A model generated the notes under the pieces. The model saw only the letters and a list, made by a program, of their open reading frames with translations. It ran no database searches and was not told where the DNA came from. Below, piece by piece: positions 8,635 to 16,103 of a stretch of DNA of 29,693 nt (positions are counted from its first letter, which is position 1; every line of letters starts with the position of its first letter). The DNA is taken from contig JAIORT010000600.1 in the NCBI GenBank assembly GCA_021107975.1, positions 1 through 29,693 of the forward strand, read 5' to 3'. This stretch comes from Bacteroidales bacterium (lineage in GTDB: Bacteria; Bacteroidota; Bacteroidia; Bacteroidales; JAADJA01). The position numbers and the translations under genes were made by a program.

Positions 8635-9276
8635 ATGGAAGAAACGACCTCGAGAGAAAAAATTTTAAAAAAAATCAGGAATGCCCTGATTAATAAAACC
8701 GAAAATCCTTATCCTTCTGTTGATATCGAGTCCTCAGTTTACCATGAATTTGAAGATACCTTAGATATTACATTTGCCCATGAATTTACTAAAGTTGAAG
8801 GTAAATTTATTTATTGCGAAAATGAAAAAGAATTATACGATAATCTGATATCCTTAATCGCAGAAAAAAACTGGGAAAATATTTTTTGCCTTGAACCGGG
8901 AATTAAAAAAACGCTTGATAATGCAGGAATACCATTTAAAAGTGAAAAAGCGGATTTTACTAAAATGAAAGCCGGTATCACTTATTGCGAATATCTTATT
9001 GCCCGCCTGGGAAGTATAATGATAACTTCAAGACAGACTTCGGGCAGAAGATTGAATGTTTTTCCGGAAAATCATATTGTTATAGCTTATACCTCGCAGA
9101 TTGTCCCCGATTTGAAAGATGCACTAAAAAATATTAAAGAAAAATATATAAATAATATGCCTTCGCTTATTTCGGTTATTACCGGACCAAGCAGAACGGC
9201 AGATATTGAAAAAACACTTGTTATGGGAGCTCATGGCCCAAAAGAACTTTATTTGTTTTTAATTGATGAAGAATAA
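8635..9276 (+). CDS. LUD-domain (LutC/YkgG-like) protein
   Basis: A 213-aa cytoplasmic protein of the LUD family. Family landmarks are an N-terminal REKILKKIRNAL helix, ARLGSIMITSRQTSGRRLNV (123-142), the TGPSRTADIE box (183-192) and GAHGP (198-202). LutC is one of three proteins needed for lactate oxidation in Bacillus, but no LutA or LutB partner is present in this window, so a lactate role cannot be assumed. A stand-alone LUD gene behind ftsH is common in Bacteroidetes, and the spacing here (26 bases after ftsH, 11 before the next gene) suggests co-transcription. The family call is firm and the function open. Confidence 0.85.
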   Translation: MEETTSREKILKKIRNALINKTENPYPSVDIESSVYHEFEDTLDITFAHEFTKVEGKFIYCENEKELYDNLISLIAEKNWENIFCLEPGIKKTLDNAGIPFKSEKADFTKMKAGITYCEYLIARLGSIMITSRQTSGRRLNVFPENHIVIAYTSQIVPDLKDALKNIKEKYINNMPSLISVITGPSRTADIEKTLVMGAHGPKELYLFLIDEE

Positions 9277-9287
9277 AATATTTTGTT

Positions 9288-9491
9288 ATGGAAGAAAATT
9301 TAAGAGAAATTTTTTCGGCAAGTAAAATGTATAAAATTGGCATTATACAGGAATTGCTAACTGAAAATAATATTGAAAGTTATGTGCTGAATCAGAAAGG
9401 TTCGGCATTTCTCATTGGAGATATTCATCTTTATGTTGATGAAAAAGATGAAGCAAAAGCTCTTGCTATAATAAAAAAGCATGAAATGTAG
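9288..9491 (+). CDS. DUF2007-type small protein, copy 1
   Basis: A 67-aa soluble protein matching the DUF2007 pattern ('putative signal transducing protein'): a short strand, YKIGIIQELLTENNIES helix, a strand around GSAFLIGDIHLYV and a final helix EAKALAIIKKHE, giving a ferredoxin-like layout. By hand alignment about 30 of 67 positions are identical to the next gene, so the two are tandem paralogs. Function is unknown. It follows the LUD gene by 11 bases and is probably in the same transcript. Confidence 0.75.
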   Translation: MEENLREIFSASKMYKIGIIQELLTENNIESYVLNQKGSAFLIGDIHLYVDEKDEAKALAIIKKHEM

Positions 9492-9507
9492 ATTATGTAA
9501 CAATATT

Positions 9508-9598
9508 TTATACCGATACGAAACAGGTTTACCAAATTTAAAAGGTTGTCCCTATCGGTATAACTAACTCTAAACAGCTTTTACTTCCTAAACCTGTT
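9508..9598. repeat. Two interleaved perfect inverted repeats between the DUF2007 genes
   Basis: Pair A is TTATACCGATA at 9508-9518 with TATCGGTATAA at 9553-9563 (11 bp). Pair B is AACAGGTTTA at 9522-9531 with TAAACCTGTT at 9589-9598 (10 bp). The order A, B, A', B' means that both stems could form together only as a pseudoknot, or as alternatives. This fills most of the 121-base gap. It could be a structured RNA in the operon, or a decayed insertion element with nested ends. Confidence 0.75.
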
Positions 9599-9612
9599 AA
9601 GATTTAGTAAAC

Positions 9613-9819
9613 ATGGATAAAAATTGGGTGAAAATATTTTCAACAAGCGAAAATTATAAAGCCGAAATTCTTAAAGGATTATTATTAGAAAATAATATTG
9701 AAGCTGTTATTATTAATAAAAAGGATTCGGCATATTTATTCGGCGAACTTGAACTTTATGTTCGTATGGATAATGTATTAAAAGCTAAACGAATTATAAC
9801 TACACACAACGAGAAGTGA
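9613..9819 (+). CDS. DUF2007-type small protein, copy 2
   Basis: A 68-aa soluble protein with the same layout as the gene before it: IFSTSENYKAEILKGLL, ENNIEAVIINKKDSAYLFGE, LELYV, and a terminal helix. The shared core (IFS, YK, LL, ENNIE, SA, LYV) shows tandem duplication within the family. Function is unknown. Its TGA stop codon overlaps the GTG start of cdsA (GTGA, 9816-9819), so the two are probably translationally coupled. A structured 121-base gap separates it from copy 1. Confidence 0.75.
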   Translation: MDKNWVKIFSTSENYKAEILKGLLLENNIEAVIINKKDSAYLFGELELYVRMDNVLKAKRIITTHNEK

Positions 9820-10637
9820 AAATCCTTCTGACAAGAGCTTTTTCAGGCACGGTTTACGTAATACTTATAATGGGTTCTATTATTTGGGGACCTTTTGCTT
9901 TTGGAATATTGTTTTTATTTTTCCTAATTCTGAGCTTACTCGAATTTAATAAATTAGCATTAAAAGCAGGTTTTAAACCTGAAAAATTTACTTTTCTTTC
10001 CGTAGGAATTATTTTGTATTTACTGGTTTTATTATACTCGTGGGATTACCTTGCACCTGCAAGCCTGTTGTTGAGTTTACCATTGCTTTTCCTTGTTTTT
10101 ATCGTTGAAGTGTTCAGAAAGGAAGCCCGGTCATTCGGGAATATCGGACTAAGTGTTCTTGGGCTTATTTATATAGTTATTCCACTCTCAGTTATTAACC
10201 TCCTCTTTTATCCGGGTTTTGATATATCTGCTCCATACAAGGAAATTTTATATGGATTTTTTATTTTAATCTGGATGAATGATATTTTTGCTTATATAAC
10301 AGGAACACTTTTTGGAAAACACAAATTATTCAATAGCATTTCTCCTAATAAAACATGGGAGGGAAGTATTGGCGGAGCTGTTTTCAGTGTTGCAGGAGCT
10401 TACGTGTTATCTTTATTTTTCCACGAATTGAATACATTGGAATGGATAGGACTGGCATTCATTATTATAATTTTTGGTACTTTTGGCGATCTGTTTGAGT
10501 CTATGTTGAAAAGAAACCTGGATTTAAAAGACTCAGGTAATATAATGCCGGGGCATGGAGGTATTTTAGACAGGTTAGACAGTATTTTATTTGCTGCTCC
10601 TTTTGTCTTTATTTATTTTGCTTTTGTAATAAATTAG
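9816..10637 (+). CDS. cdsA: Phosphatidate cytidylyltransferase (CDP-diacylglycerol synthase)
   Basis: Integral membrane enzyme that converts phosphatidic acid and CTP to CDP-diacylglycerol, the branch point for phospholipid synthesis. It is 273 aa with about eight hydrophobic segments. The family signature is intact near the C-terminus: SMLKRNLDLKD (229-239), PGHGG (245-249) and DRLDS (252-256), supplying acidic residues that bind metal and substrate. Translation starts at GTG 9816, overlapping the stop of the preceding DUF2007 gene by four bases; no ATG near this position fits better. psd follows after two bases, so synthesis and decarboxylation steps of the phosphatidylethanolamine route are coupled. 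Confidence 0.95.
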   Translation: MKILLTRAFSGTVYVILIMGSIIWGPFAFGILFLFFLILSLLEFNKLALKAGFKPEKFTFLSVGIILYLLVLLYSWDYLAPASLLLSLPLLFLVFIVEVFRKEARSFGNIGLSVLGLIYIVIPLSVINLLFYPGFDISAPYKEILYGFFILIWMNDIFAYITGTLFGKHKLFNSISPNKTWEGSIGGAVFSVAGAYVLSLFFHELNTLEWIGLAFIIIIFGTFGDLFESMLKRNLDLKDSGNIMPGHGGILDRLDSILFAAPFVFIYFAFVIN

Positions 10638-10639
10638 TA

Positions 10640-11302
10640 ATGAAAATAAAGTTACATAAAGAAGGATATCCGGTAATAATCGTAGTGTTATTGCTTTTGC
10701 TGGTAATAGTAGTGCTGATTAATATATTATTTCCTAAACAAACACCAATTCATTATTTACTTTATCTTGCAGGATTGATATTTTATTTTTTTGTTGTCAG
10801 GTTCTTCAGGAATCCGATACGTGATGTTACTCCCCAAAATAATCTAATACTTAGCGGAGCCGACGGAAAAGTTGTAGTCATTGAGGAGGTTGAAATGAAG
10901 GAATATTTTAATGATAAACGAAAACAGGTATCTGTTTTTATGAGTCCACTTGATGTGCACGTTAACTGGTTTCCCGTAAGTGGTAAAATTAAGTATTATA
11001 AACATAATCCCGGTTCTTATTTTATTGCATCCAAACCTAAATCATCTGAGCAAAATGAGCGGACAACAGTTGTTGTTGAAACCCAAGACAATAAGGAAAT
11101 TCTGTTCCGCCAGATAGCAGGCACTGTTGCCCGGCGAATTGTATGTTATGCTAAAGAAGGAAAAGAAGCTACTCAGGGTGAGGAACTGGGAATAATAAAG
11201 TTTGGTTCGCGGTTCGACCTGTTTTTACCTCCGGATGCTAAAGTAGAAGTGGAATTAGGGCAAAAGACAATAGGTTGTGAAACGGTGATTGCAAGGTTTT
11301 GA
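10640..11302 (+). CDS. psd: Phosphatidylserine decarboxylase, short pyruvoyl type
   Basis: Makes phosphatidylethanolamine from phosphatidylserine at the inner membrane using a self-generated pyruvoyl group. It is 220 aa, the short bacterial type, with two N-terminal hydrophobic segments (about 12-31 and 39-54). MSPLDVHVNWFP (102-113) carries the conserved histidine region. FGSRFDLFLP (188-197) holds the autocleavage site between Gly189 and Ser190, with Ser190 becoming the pyruvoyl group on the small subunit. Two bases separate it from cdsA. The phosphatidylserine synthase gene (pssA), often next to psd in Bacteroidetes, is not in this window. Confidence 0.94.
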   Translation: MKIKLHKEGYPVIIVVLLLLLVIVVLINILFPKQTPIHYLLYLAGLIFYFFVVRFFRNPIRDVTPQNNLILSGADGKVVVIEEVEMKEYFNDKRKQVSVFMSPLDVHVNWFPVSGKIKYYKHNPGSYFIASKPKSSEQNERTTVVVETQDNKEILFRQIAGTVARRIVCYAKEGKEATQGEELGIIKFGSRFDLFLPPDAKVEVELGQKTIGCETVIARF

Positions 11303-11476
11303 CAAGTAAACTGTAATTTGTAATTGCAAAATATTTTAGTATTAAATTGGATTGTACCTGTCTGCATCGCTTATGCATAGCTTTATCGGAGCAAAGCCGA
11401 CAAGGCAGGAATCCCGGTGTCTAACGTCCTTTAAGTTATAAACTTCAGGGTGCAGGGAAAAAGACAGAATAGTTAT
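11303..11476. other. Intergenic region with several short hairpins between psd and hicA
   Basis: This 174-base gap between convergent genes is richer in GC than other gaps. It contains the palindrome TATGCATA (11372-11379), a possible TCGG/CCGA stem (11386-11400), and an imperfect hairpin with arms 11428-11437 and 11441-11450. CCTGTCTGC (from 11357) and CGACAAGGCAGG (11398-11409) could be the separated halves of a longer inverted repeat. None is followed by a T-run, so I do not call a terminator. It may be a decayed repeat or an insertion boundary of the adjacent toxin-antitoxin genes. Confidence 0.45.
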
Positions 11477-11683
11477 CTATAATTTACTAAATTCTTCAAG
11501 GGTTAAACCCGACTGTTTTAATATAGAATGAAAAGTACCTATAGGAATATCTTTTGTGTGAAATGCAACATAAGTTTGCCTACCATTAGGATGTCTCAAA
11601 ATAATATGGGAGCCGGATTGACGTTTGATGACAAATCCAGCCTTCTGTAATTTTCTAAGGACTTCTTTAGATGAATAAGGCAT
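11477..11683 (-). CDS. hicA: HicA-family toxin (mRNA interferase)
   Basis: A 68-aa protein of the HicA family, small ribosome-independent mRNA-cleaving toxins with a double-stranded-RNA-binding-like fold. It has the N-terminal helix SSKEVLRKLQKAGF, then the conserved RQSGSHIILRHP (21-32) containing the catalytic His26, a second strand, and the C-terminal IPIGTFHSILKQSGLTLEEF segment typical of the family. The start lies inside the end of hicB (17-base overlap), as expected for an antitoxin-first cassette with coupled translation. Key residues are present, so the toxin could be active. Confidence 0.9.
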   Translation of the reverse strand: MPYSSKEVLRKLQKAGFVIKRQSGSHIILRHPNGRQTYVAFHTKDIPIGTFHSILKQSGLTLEEFSKL

Positions 11684-11909
11684 CTTCCAATTCTATTGAA
11701 GAAATATATGACTCATTTTCTTTCTTAATGACTTCACCATTTGCTTTTCTCTCCTCAATCCATAATGTTAATAAATCATTCATGGCGTTTTTGGCTCCTT
11801 CAAGCCCTAATCCATGAGTGGTTAAACCTAAAGAAGGAACATAAGCATAATAGTAATCCTCATGGAAATCCTGCTCTTCAATTTTTTCATATAATATTGT
11901 ATATTTCAT
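11667..11909 (-). CDS. hicB: HicB-family antitoxin, short form
   Basis: An 80-aa HicB-like protein expected to bind and neutralise HicA. The N-terminal half shows the partial RNase-H-like HicB core (KYTILYEK, YYAYVPSLGLTTHGLGLEGA, helix with AMNDLLTLWIEE). There is no recognisable C-terminal helix-turn-helix or ribbon-helix-helix, so DNA binding and autoregulation are uncertain. ATG 11909 is chosen over an upstream in-frame start at 11936 because it begins directly with the family's first strand, and because a -7-like box at 11924-11931 would lie inside the longer version. It precedes and overlaps hicA. Confidence 0.87.
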   Translation of the reverse strand: MKYTILYEKIEEQDFHEDYYYAYVPSLGLTTHGLGLEGAKNAMNDLLTLWIEERKANGEVIKKENESYISSIELEDALFI

Positions 11910-11923
11910 TCTTTGTATTTTTA

Positions 11924-11931
11924 CAAAAATA
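11924..11931 (-). promoter_or_regulatory. -7 box TATTTTTG for hicBA
   Basis: TAnnTTTG match on the minus strand, 14 bases upstream of the chosen hicB ATG, within the 57-base gap after the dipeptidase stop codon. It would give the toxin-antitoxin pair its own promoter even though the dipeptidase gene upstream has the same orientation. No good -33 element is seen. Confidence 0.4.
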
Positions 11932-11966
11932 ATCAATTATTAATTAAATGTTTACCAAAAACACAT

Positions 11967-13595
11967 CTAAAACTTCTCATCATACTTTGTCCACAGGAAA
12001 TCGCCCAATTCCCATGCTTTCTTAACAACCTTATTACCCCATTCATTTGTATAATTGGTGAGTAACAATATTGTTTCTTCAGGTTTATTCGGATCGTACA
12101 TTTCAAGAGCTTCGGTTTCAATCTCTTTTTGCTTTTCAAATAATTCCTTCTGCCAGGGAGTCCACACTGCATCCACATCATATCGCATATCGCCCCAACG
12201 CTGGGCAGTCAGTGTTCCCAACCGGTTAAATGTCCACCATGCTGACTCATTAGTAAACCCATTTGGTCTTCCTGGGGTTTTATATGGCTTGGGAAGGTCG
12301 GTTACGCTGCAGTAAACCGGAATATAAATAGATGTTGCTACATTATCCATAGCCAGCCAAACCACACCGCCAATTTCATCAGGCAAATAGTTGCGGCATT
12401 GGATGATAGTTGCATACATAGTGTACCATCGGGCAATGGTTCTTTCTCCGAGAAATCTGATATCACCTGATTCATCATCAACATGATACCAGCCACCCCG
12501 GACATTTTGTATATTTAATTGATCATAAGGCATAAATGGATTTGCAAGCGGCGAAACAATGGTCTTCCCATCTTTATCCGATGTAGTAAGCAATCTTGTC
12601 ATATCATAAGGAGTGCTTTCATAATAATCCTTAAATATGGAAACCAGCTTTTCAAGAGATACAAGTGTATCCGGCTTCACAGAAAACGGAAAATTTTCTG
12701 CATTGGGATCAAGATGTAATGAGGGAGCAAAAAGATCAAATACACGCCATTCTCTTCTGCGGGCTGCAATAGATGTACGGCTGTGCGGTGCATAAGCATA
12801 ACAAAACCTGAATGGTTTCTCATCCGGGTTCCACCAGCCACTGTCTTTTGCCATCTCAAAAATATTTGCCGAAGCTAAAAAACAATCAGGGTCATTTAAA
12901 TCAATTTGCCTGATAGTACTTGCGTTAGCATTTACACTAATGTGTTCATCAGGCACTCTTTGTGCAACCCAGATAGCGCCAACCTTTCCCTTTCCCGGAC
13001 CTAAGATCTCAAAATGCCAGACCTCATTTTTATCAGCAATGGTCAGACATTCCCCTGCATCGCTCCAGCCATATTTCTTAGTCAGATCATCTGCCATTTT
13101 TATAGCTCCTCTTGCCGTAGAGCAGCGTTCCAGCATAAGCTGACATAACCGCTGGCAATCTATCAAACCGGAATCCGATTGAAGGCAATCCCTGCCACCG
13201 AAAGTGGATTCGCCTATTGCCAGTTGTTTTTCATTCATGCAGGGATAGGCAGTATTTATATAACCGTAAGTATGCCCGACTTGCGGAATTTCACCGATTA
13301 TATTGTGAGAGTATGTCGGCATGGCAAAGGTGTCGCAGGCAACTCTTTTGTACATAGGAGTTGTTGAGCCGGGTTTATAATCTTTAGGTGGCTGAATATC
13401 AATCCATGAACGTGTCCTGTGGCTGTCGTCGGTATGTGAAGTGAACACCGAACCATCGACACTGGCTTTTTTACCAACTGTAATTGATGTGCAGCCATCG
13501 GGATAACCGCCAACCCAATCCGATTTATCTATTTGTGAATACCCTGATAATGATATTAAAAATGCCACACTTAAAAATAAAAAATATTTTTTCAT
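11967..13595 (-). CDS. Secreted C69-family dipeptidase
   Basis: A 542-aa peptidase of MEROPS family C69 (Ntn hydrolases), which cleave dipeptides. The N-terminus has a clear signal peptide (about 1-21, ending GYSQ), so the enzyme is exported, probably to the periplasm. The predicted nucleophile is Cys35 in YPDGCTSITVGKKAS, exposed after removal of a short propeptide; HTDDSH (about 55-60) and the WIDIQPPKDY stretch also match the family. The length is usual for Bacteroidetes members. It is divergent from the purF-like gene, and hicBA follows on the same strand after 57 bases. Its role is probably nutritional peptide breakdown. Confidence 0.92.
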   Translation of the reverse strand: MKKYFLFLSVAFLISLSGYSQIDKSDWVGGYPDGCTSITVGKKASVDGSVFTSHTDDSHRTRSWIDIQPPKDYKPGSTTPMYKRVACDTFAMPTYSHNIIGEIPQVGHTYGYINTAYPCMNEKQLAIGESTFGGRDCLQSDSGLIDCQRLCQLMLERCSTARGAIKMADDLTKKYGWSDAGECLTIADKNEVWHFEILGPGKGKVGAIWVAQRVPDEHISVNANASTIRQIDLNDPDCFLASANIFEMAKDSGWWNPDEKPFRFCYAYAPHSRTSIAARRREWRVFDLFAPSLHLDPNAENFPFSVKPDTLVSLEKLVSIFKDYYESTPYDMTRLLTTSDKDGKTIVSPLANPFMPYDQLNIQNVRGGWYHVDDESGDIRFLGERTIARWYTMYATIIQCRNYLPDEIGGVVWLAMDNVATSIYIPVYCSVTDLPKPYKTPGRPNGFTNESAWWTFNRLGTLTAQRWGDMRYDVDAVWTPWQKELFEKQKEIETEALEMYDPNKPEETILLLTNYTNEWGNKVVKKAWELGDFLWTKYDEKF

Positions 13596-13691
13596 AATGT
13601 AAAATTTACAATTTCATAATTCTCCAATTTCATTTTTTTTGCTCAAACATTTTATAATGTTCTCTAATTGCCGTTGATATTTTTTAATAAC

Positions 13692-13699
13692 TATTTTTG
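13692..13699 (+). promoter_or_regulatory. -7 box TATTTTTG for the purF-like gene
   Basis: TAnnTTTG match 64 bases before the ATG at 13764, in the 168-base divergent gap. ATTG at 13667-13670 sits 21 bases upstream as a partial -33 element. This would give a leader of about 60 bases, in which I see no known riboswitch. Confidence 0.45.
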
Positions 13700-13763
13700 C
13701 AGTAAAGAGCAAGTGCGAATTTATTATAAAATAAAATAAAGAGCCTGATAAATTTATAAATAA

Positions 13764-15665
13764 ATGAGTGAGTTGATAAAACACGAATGCGGTATTGCCC
13801 TTATTCGCTTATTAAAACCCCTTGAGTATTACCTGTCGAAATATGGCACGGGGTTTTACGGGCTTAACAAATTACATCTGTTAATGCAAAAGCAACACAA
13901 CAGGGGGCAGGATGGGGCAGGTATAGCCGGTATTAAGCTCGACATGGAGCCAGGGCATAATTATATCAGCAGAATTCGCTCAAATTCAGAATCTCCGATT
14001 AAAGATATTTTCAACAAGGTTTACAATAAGCTAATCAAACTGCAAAAAAAACATCCTGACCGTTTAAAAGATGTCCAATGGTTGAAAAACAATATAGACT
14101 TTACCGGTGAACTATTCCTCGGTCATCTTCGATATGGTACTTATGGACAAAATAAAATTGACAACCTACATCCTGTTATAAGAGCAAATAACTGGATAAC
14201 ACGGAATCTTGTTTTAGCCGGTAACTTTAATATGACAAATGTTGATGAACTTTTTAACAAGCTGGTTGAGTACGGTCAATATCCCGTAGAAACATCTGAT
14301 ACTATAACCATACTTGAAAAGATCGGTCATTTTCTTGATGAGGAAAATGAAAGACTTTACCGGCAATTTAAAAAAGAGGGTTATTCAAAAAAAGAAAGCA
14401 CTGATAAAATTGCCGATAGCCTGGACTTACAAAGCATCTTGCAAAAATCATCCGTTAACTGGGATGGCGGTTACACAATCGCAGGATTATTGGGTCATGG
14501 AGATGCCTTTGTTTTAAGAGACCCATCAGGAATAAGACCGGCTTTTTATTACAAAGACGATGAAGTGGTGGTGGCTGCTTCCGAAAGACCCGTTATCCAA
14601 ACTGCTTTCAATGTTCCGGTTGATAGAATTAAAGATTTGCAGCCCGGTCATGTCCTGATAATAAAAAAAGACGGACGAGCAGGTGAATTTCTTTGTAAAG
14701 AAAAAAGAGAACATAAATCCTGCTCTTTTGAAAGAATTTATTTTTCCAGGGGAACCGACAAGGATATTTACACTGAACGAAAGCGACTTGGAAAACTTCT
14801 TACACCTTCTATTCTGAAAGTTATTGATTACGATTTGGAAAACACGGTTTTTTCGTATATTCCAAACACAGCGTCGGTTGCTTTCCGTGGGCTTGCCGAA
14901 GAACTTGATTTATTCTGCAATTCGGTTAAAAAAGATAAAATCATTCAATTGGGAGAGAATATCACTTCTGAAAAGCTTGATAAAATTTTACAGTTAAAAC
15001 CCCGAATTGAAAAAATTGCAGTTAAAGATGTTAAATTAAGAACCTTTATCACACAAGAAAATCAACGGAATGACCTTGTGGGACACGTATATGATGTTAC
15101 CTATGGAATTATCAGAAAGGGAGTTGACAATTTATTGATTCTTGATGATTCAATTGTTCGTGGCACAACTCTAAAACAAAGTATCATCAGGATACTCGAC
15201 AGATTAGGGCCTAAAAAAATAATTGTTGCTTCCTCTGCTCCTCAAATCCGCTATCCTGATTGTTATGGCATTGATATGACAAAATTGAATAATTTTATTG
15301 CTTTCAGAGCAACCATTGAATTGCTACGGGATACCAACCGGCAAAATGTCATTAACGAAGTTTATAAAAAATGCAAGGAGCAGGAAAACAAACCAAAGGA
15401 AGAAATTATTAACTATGTGAAAGAGATTTATAAACCTTTTACAGCCGGGCAAATCTCAGATAAAATTGCAGAAATGCTTACTACTAAACAAATTAATGCA
15501 GAAGTAAAAATAATTTATCAAACCATTGAAGACCTGCATGAGGCTATTCCAAATCATAAAGGTGACTGGTATTTTACCGGTGATTATCCGACCCCCGGAG
15601 GAAATAAGGTGGTTAACAAATCATTTATAAATTATATAGAAGGAAGAAATGAAAGAGCCTATTAA
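13764..15665 (+). CDS. purF: Amidophosphoribosyltransferase, long Bacteroidetes form
   Basis: Catalyses the first committed step of purine synthesis: glutamine plus PRPP to phosphoribosylamine. The N-terminal Ntn glutaminase domain begins HECGIALIRL with nucleophile Cys9, followed by KQHNRGQDGAGIAG and GHLRYGTYGQNKIDNLHPV. The PRPP-binding signature ILDDSIVRGTT is at 459-469. At 633 aa it is about 130 residues longer than standard PurF (about 470-505 aa). Extra sequence includes a basic stretch between the RGQDGAG and GHLRYGT motifs (about 75-118) and an extended C-terminus. Similar long proteins occur in Bacteroidetes, sometimes beside a standard PurF, so whether this is the only purine-pathway enzyme cannot be settled here. 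Confidence 0.85.
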   Translation: MSELIKHECGIALIRLLKPLEYYLSKYGTGFYGLNKLHLLMQKQHNRGQDGAGIAGIKLDMEPGHNYISRIRSNSESPIKDIFNKVYNKLIKLQKKHPDRLKDVQWLKNNIDFTGELFLGHLRYGTYGQNKIDNLHPVIRANNWITRNLVLAGNFNMTNVDELFNKLVEYGQYPVETSDTITILEKIGHFLDEENERLYRQFKKEGYSKKESTDKIADSLDLQSILQKSSVNWDGGYTIAGLLGHGDAFVLRDPSGIRPAFYYKDDEVVVAASERPVIQTAFNVPVDRIKDLQPGHVLIIKKDGRAGEFLCKEKREHKSCSFERIYFSRGTDKDIYTERKRLGKLLTPSILKVIDYDLENTVFSYIPNTASVAFRGLAEELDLFCNSVKKDKIIQLGENITSEKLDKILQLKPRIEKIAVKDVKLRTFITQENQRNDLVGHVYDVTYGIIRKGVDNLLILDDSIVRGTTLKQSIIRILDRLGPKKIIVASSAPQIRYPDCYGIDMTKLNNFIAFRATIELLRDTNRQNVINEVYKKCKEQENKPKEEIINYVKEIYKPFTAGQISDKIAEMLTTKQINAEVKIIYQTIEDLHEAIPNHKGDWYFTGDYPTPGGNKVVNKSFINYIEGRNERAY

Positions 15666-15666
15666 A

Positions 15667-15693
15667 ATTTTAGATTTATGATTTTAGATTTAT
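15667..15693 (+). repeat. Two copies of ATTTTAGATTTAT between purF and the HIT gene
   Basis: Perfect 13-base copies at 15667-15679 and 15681-15693 (14-base period) with a partial third copy after. They lie in the short gap between convergent genes and look like low-complexity intergenic repeats. No terminator hairpin is seen here. Confidence 0.7.
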
Positions 15694-15701
15694 AGATTAT
15701 T

Positions 15702-16103
15702 TTATTTTTCAAACTCATTATTAATCTTTGTGGCAATTTCAATAAATTCTTCCTCTGTCATTTCAACTTTAGGTTTACTGAAATCAATATCATTTCCGGT
15801 TCCTTTAAGCGGGATCAAATGGATATGGGCATGAGGTATATCCAATCCATACACAACCATACCGAGCCTGATGCATTTTACACTTTTCTCAATAGCTTCG
15901 GAAACTTTTTTAACAAAGTCAAAGAAACCAGTATATGTTACGTCATCCAAATCAAAGAGGTAATCAACTTCCTTTTTAGGAACAACAAGGGTATGTCCCT
16001 CAGTTAGAGGATTTATATCAAGGAATGCATAATAATTGTTATCTTCGGCTACTTTATACGAAGGAATCTCTCCATTAATAATTTTTGTAAAAATGCTTGC
16101 CAT
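15702..16103 (-). CDS. HIT-family nucleotide-binding hydrolase/transferase
   Basis: A 133-aa cytoplasmic protein of the histidine-triad superfamily, which act on nucleotide alpha-phosphates (for example AMP-lysine or dinucleoside polyphosphates). It shows the N-terminal SIFTKIINGEIPSYKV block, NPLTEGHTLVVPKKE (31-45) and the triad HAHIHLIPL (91-99), where His91, His93 and His95 include the nucleophile. The start codon overlaps the greA stop by one base (TAATG), implying translational coupling. The true substrate is unknown. Confidence 0.94.
   Translation of the reverse strand: MASIFTKIINGEIPSYKVAEDNNYYAFLDINPLTEGHTLVVPKKEVDYLFDLDDVTYTGFFDFVKKVSEAIEKSVKCIRLGMVVYGLDIPHAHIHLIPLKGTGNDIDFSKPKVEMTEEEFIEIATKINNEFEK

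Noticed and set aside
8635..9276. Naming the LUD gene lutC
   Set aside because: No lutA or lutB is present in the window, and stand-alone LUD proteins beside ftsH may not act on lactate.
11428..11450. Imperfect hairpin considered as a terminator for psd or hicA
   Set aside because: The stem is interrupted and no T-run follows on either strand.
11910..11936. Longer HicB start at 11936
   Set aside because: The shorter start at 11909 begins with the first HicB strand, and the extension would run through a -7-like box.
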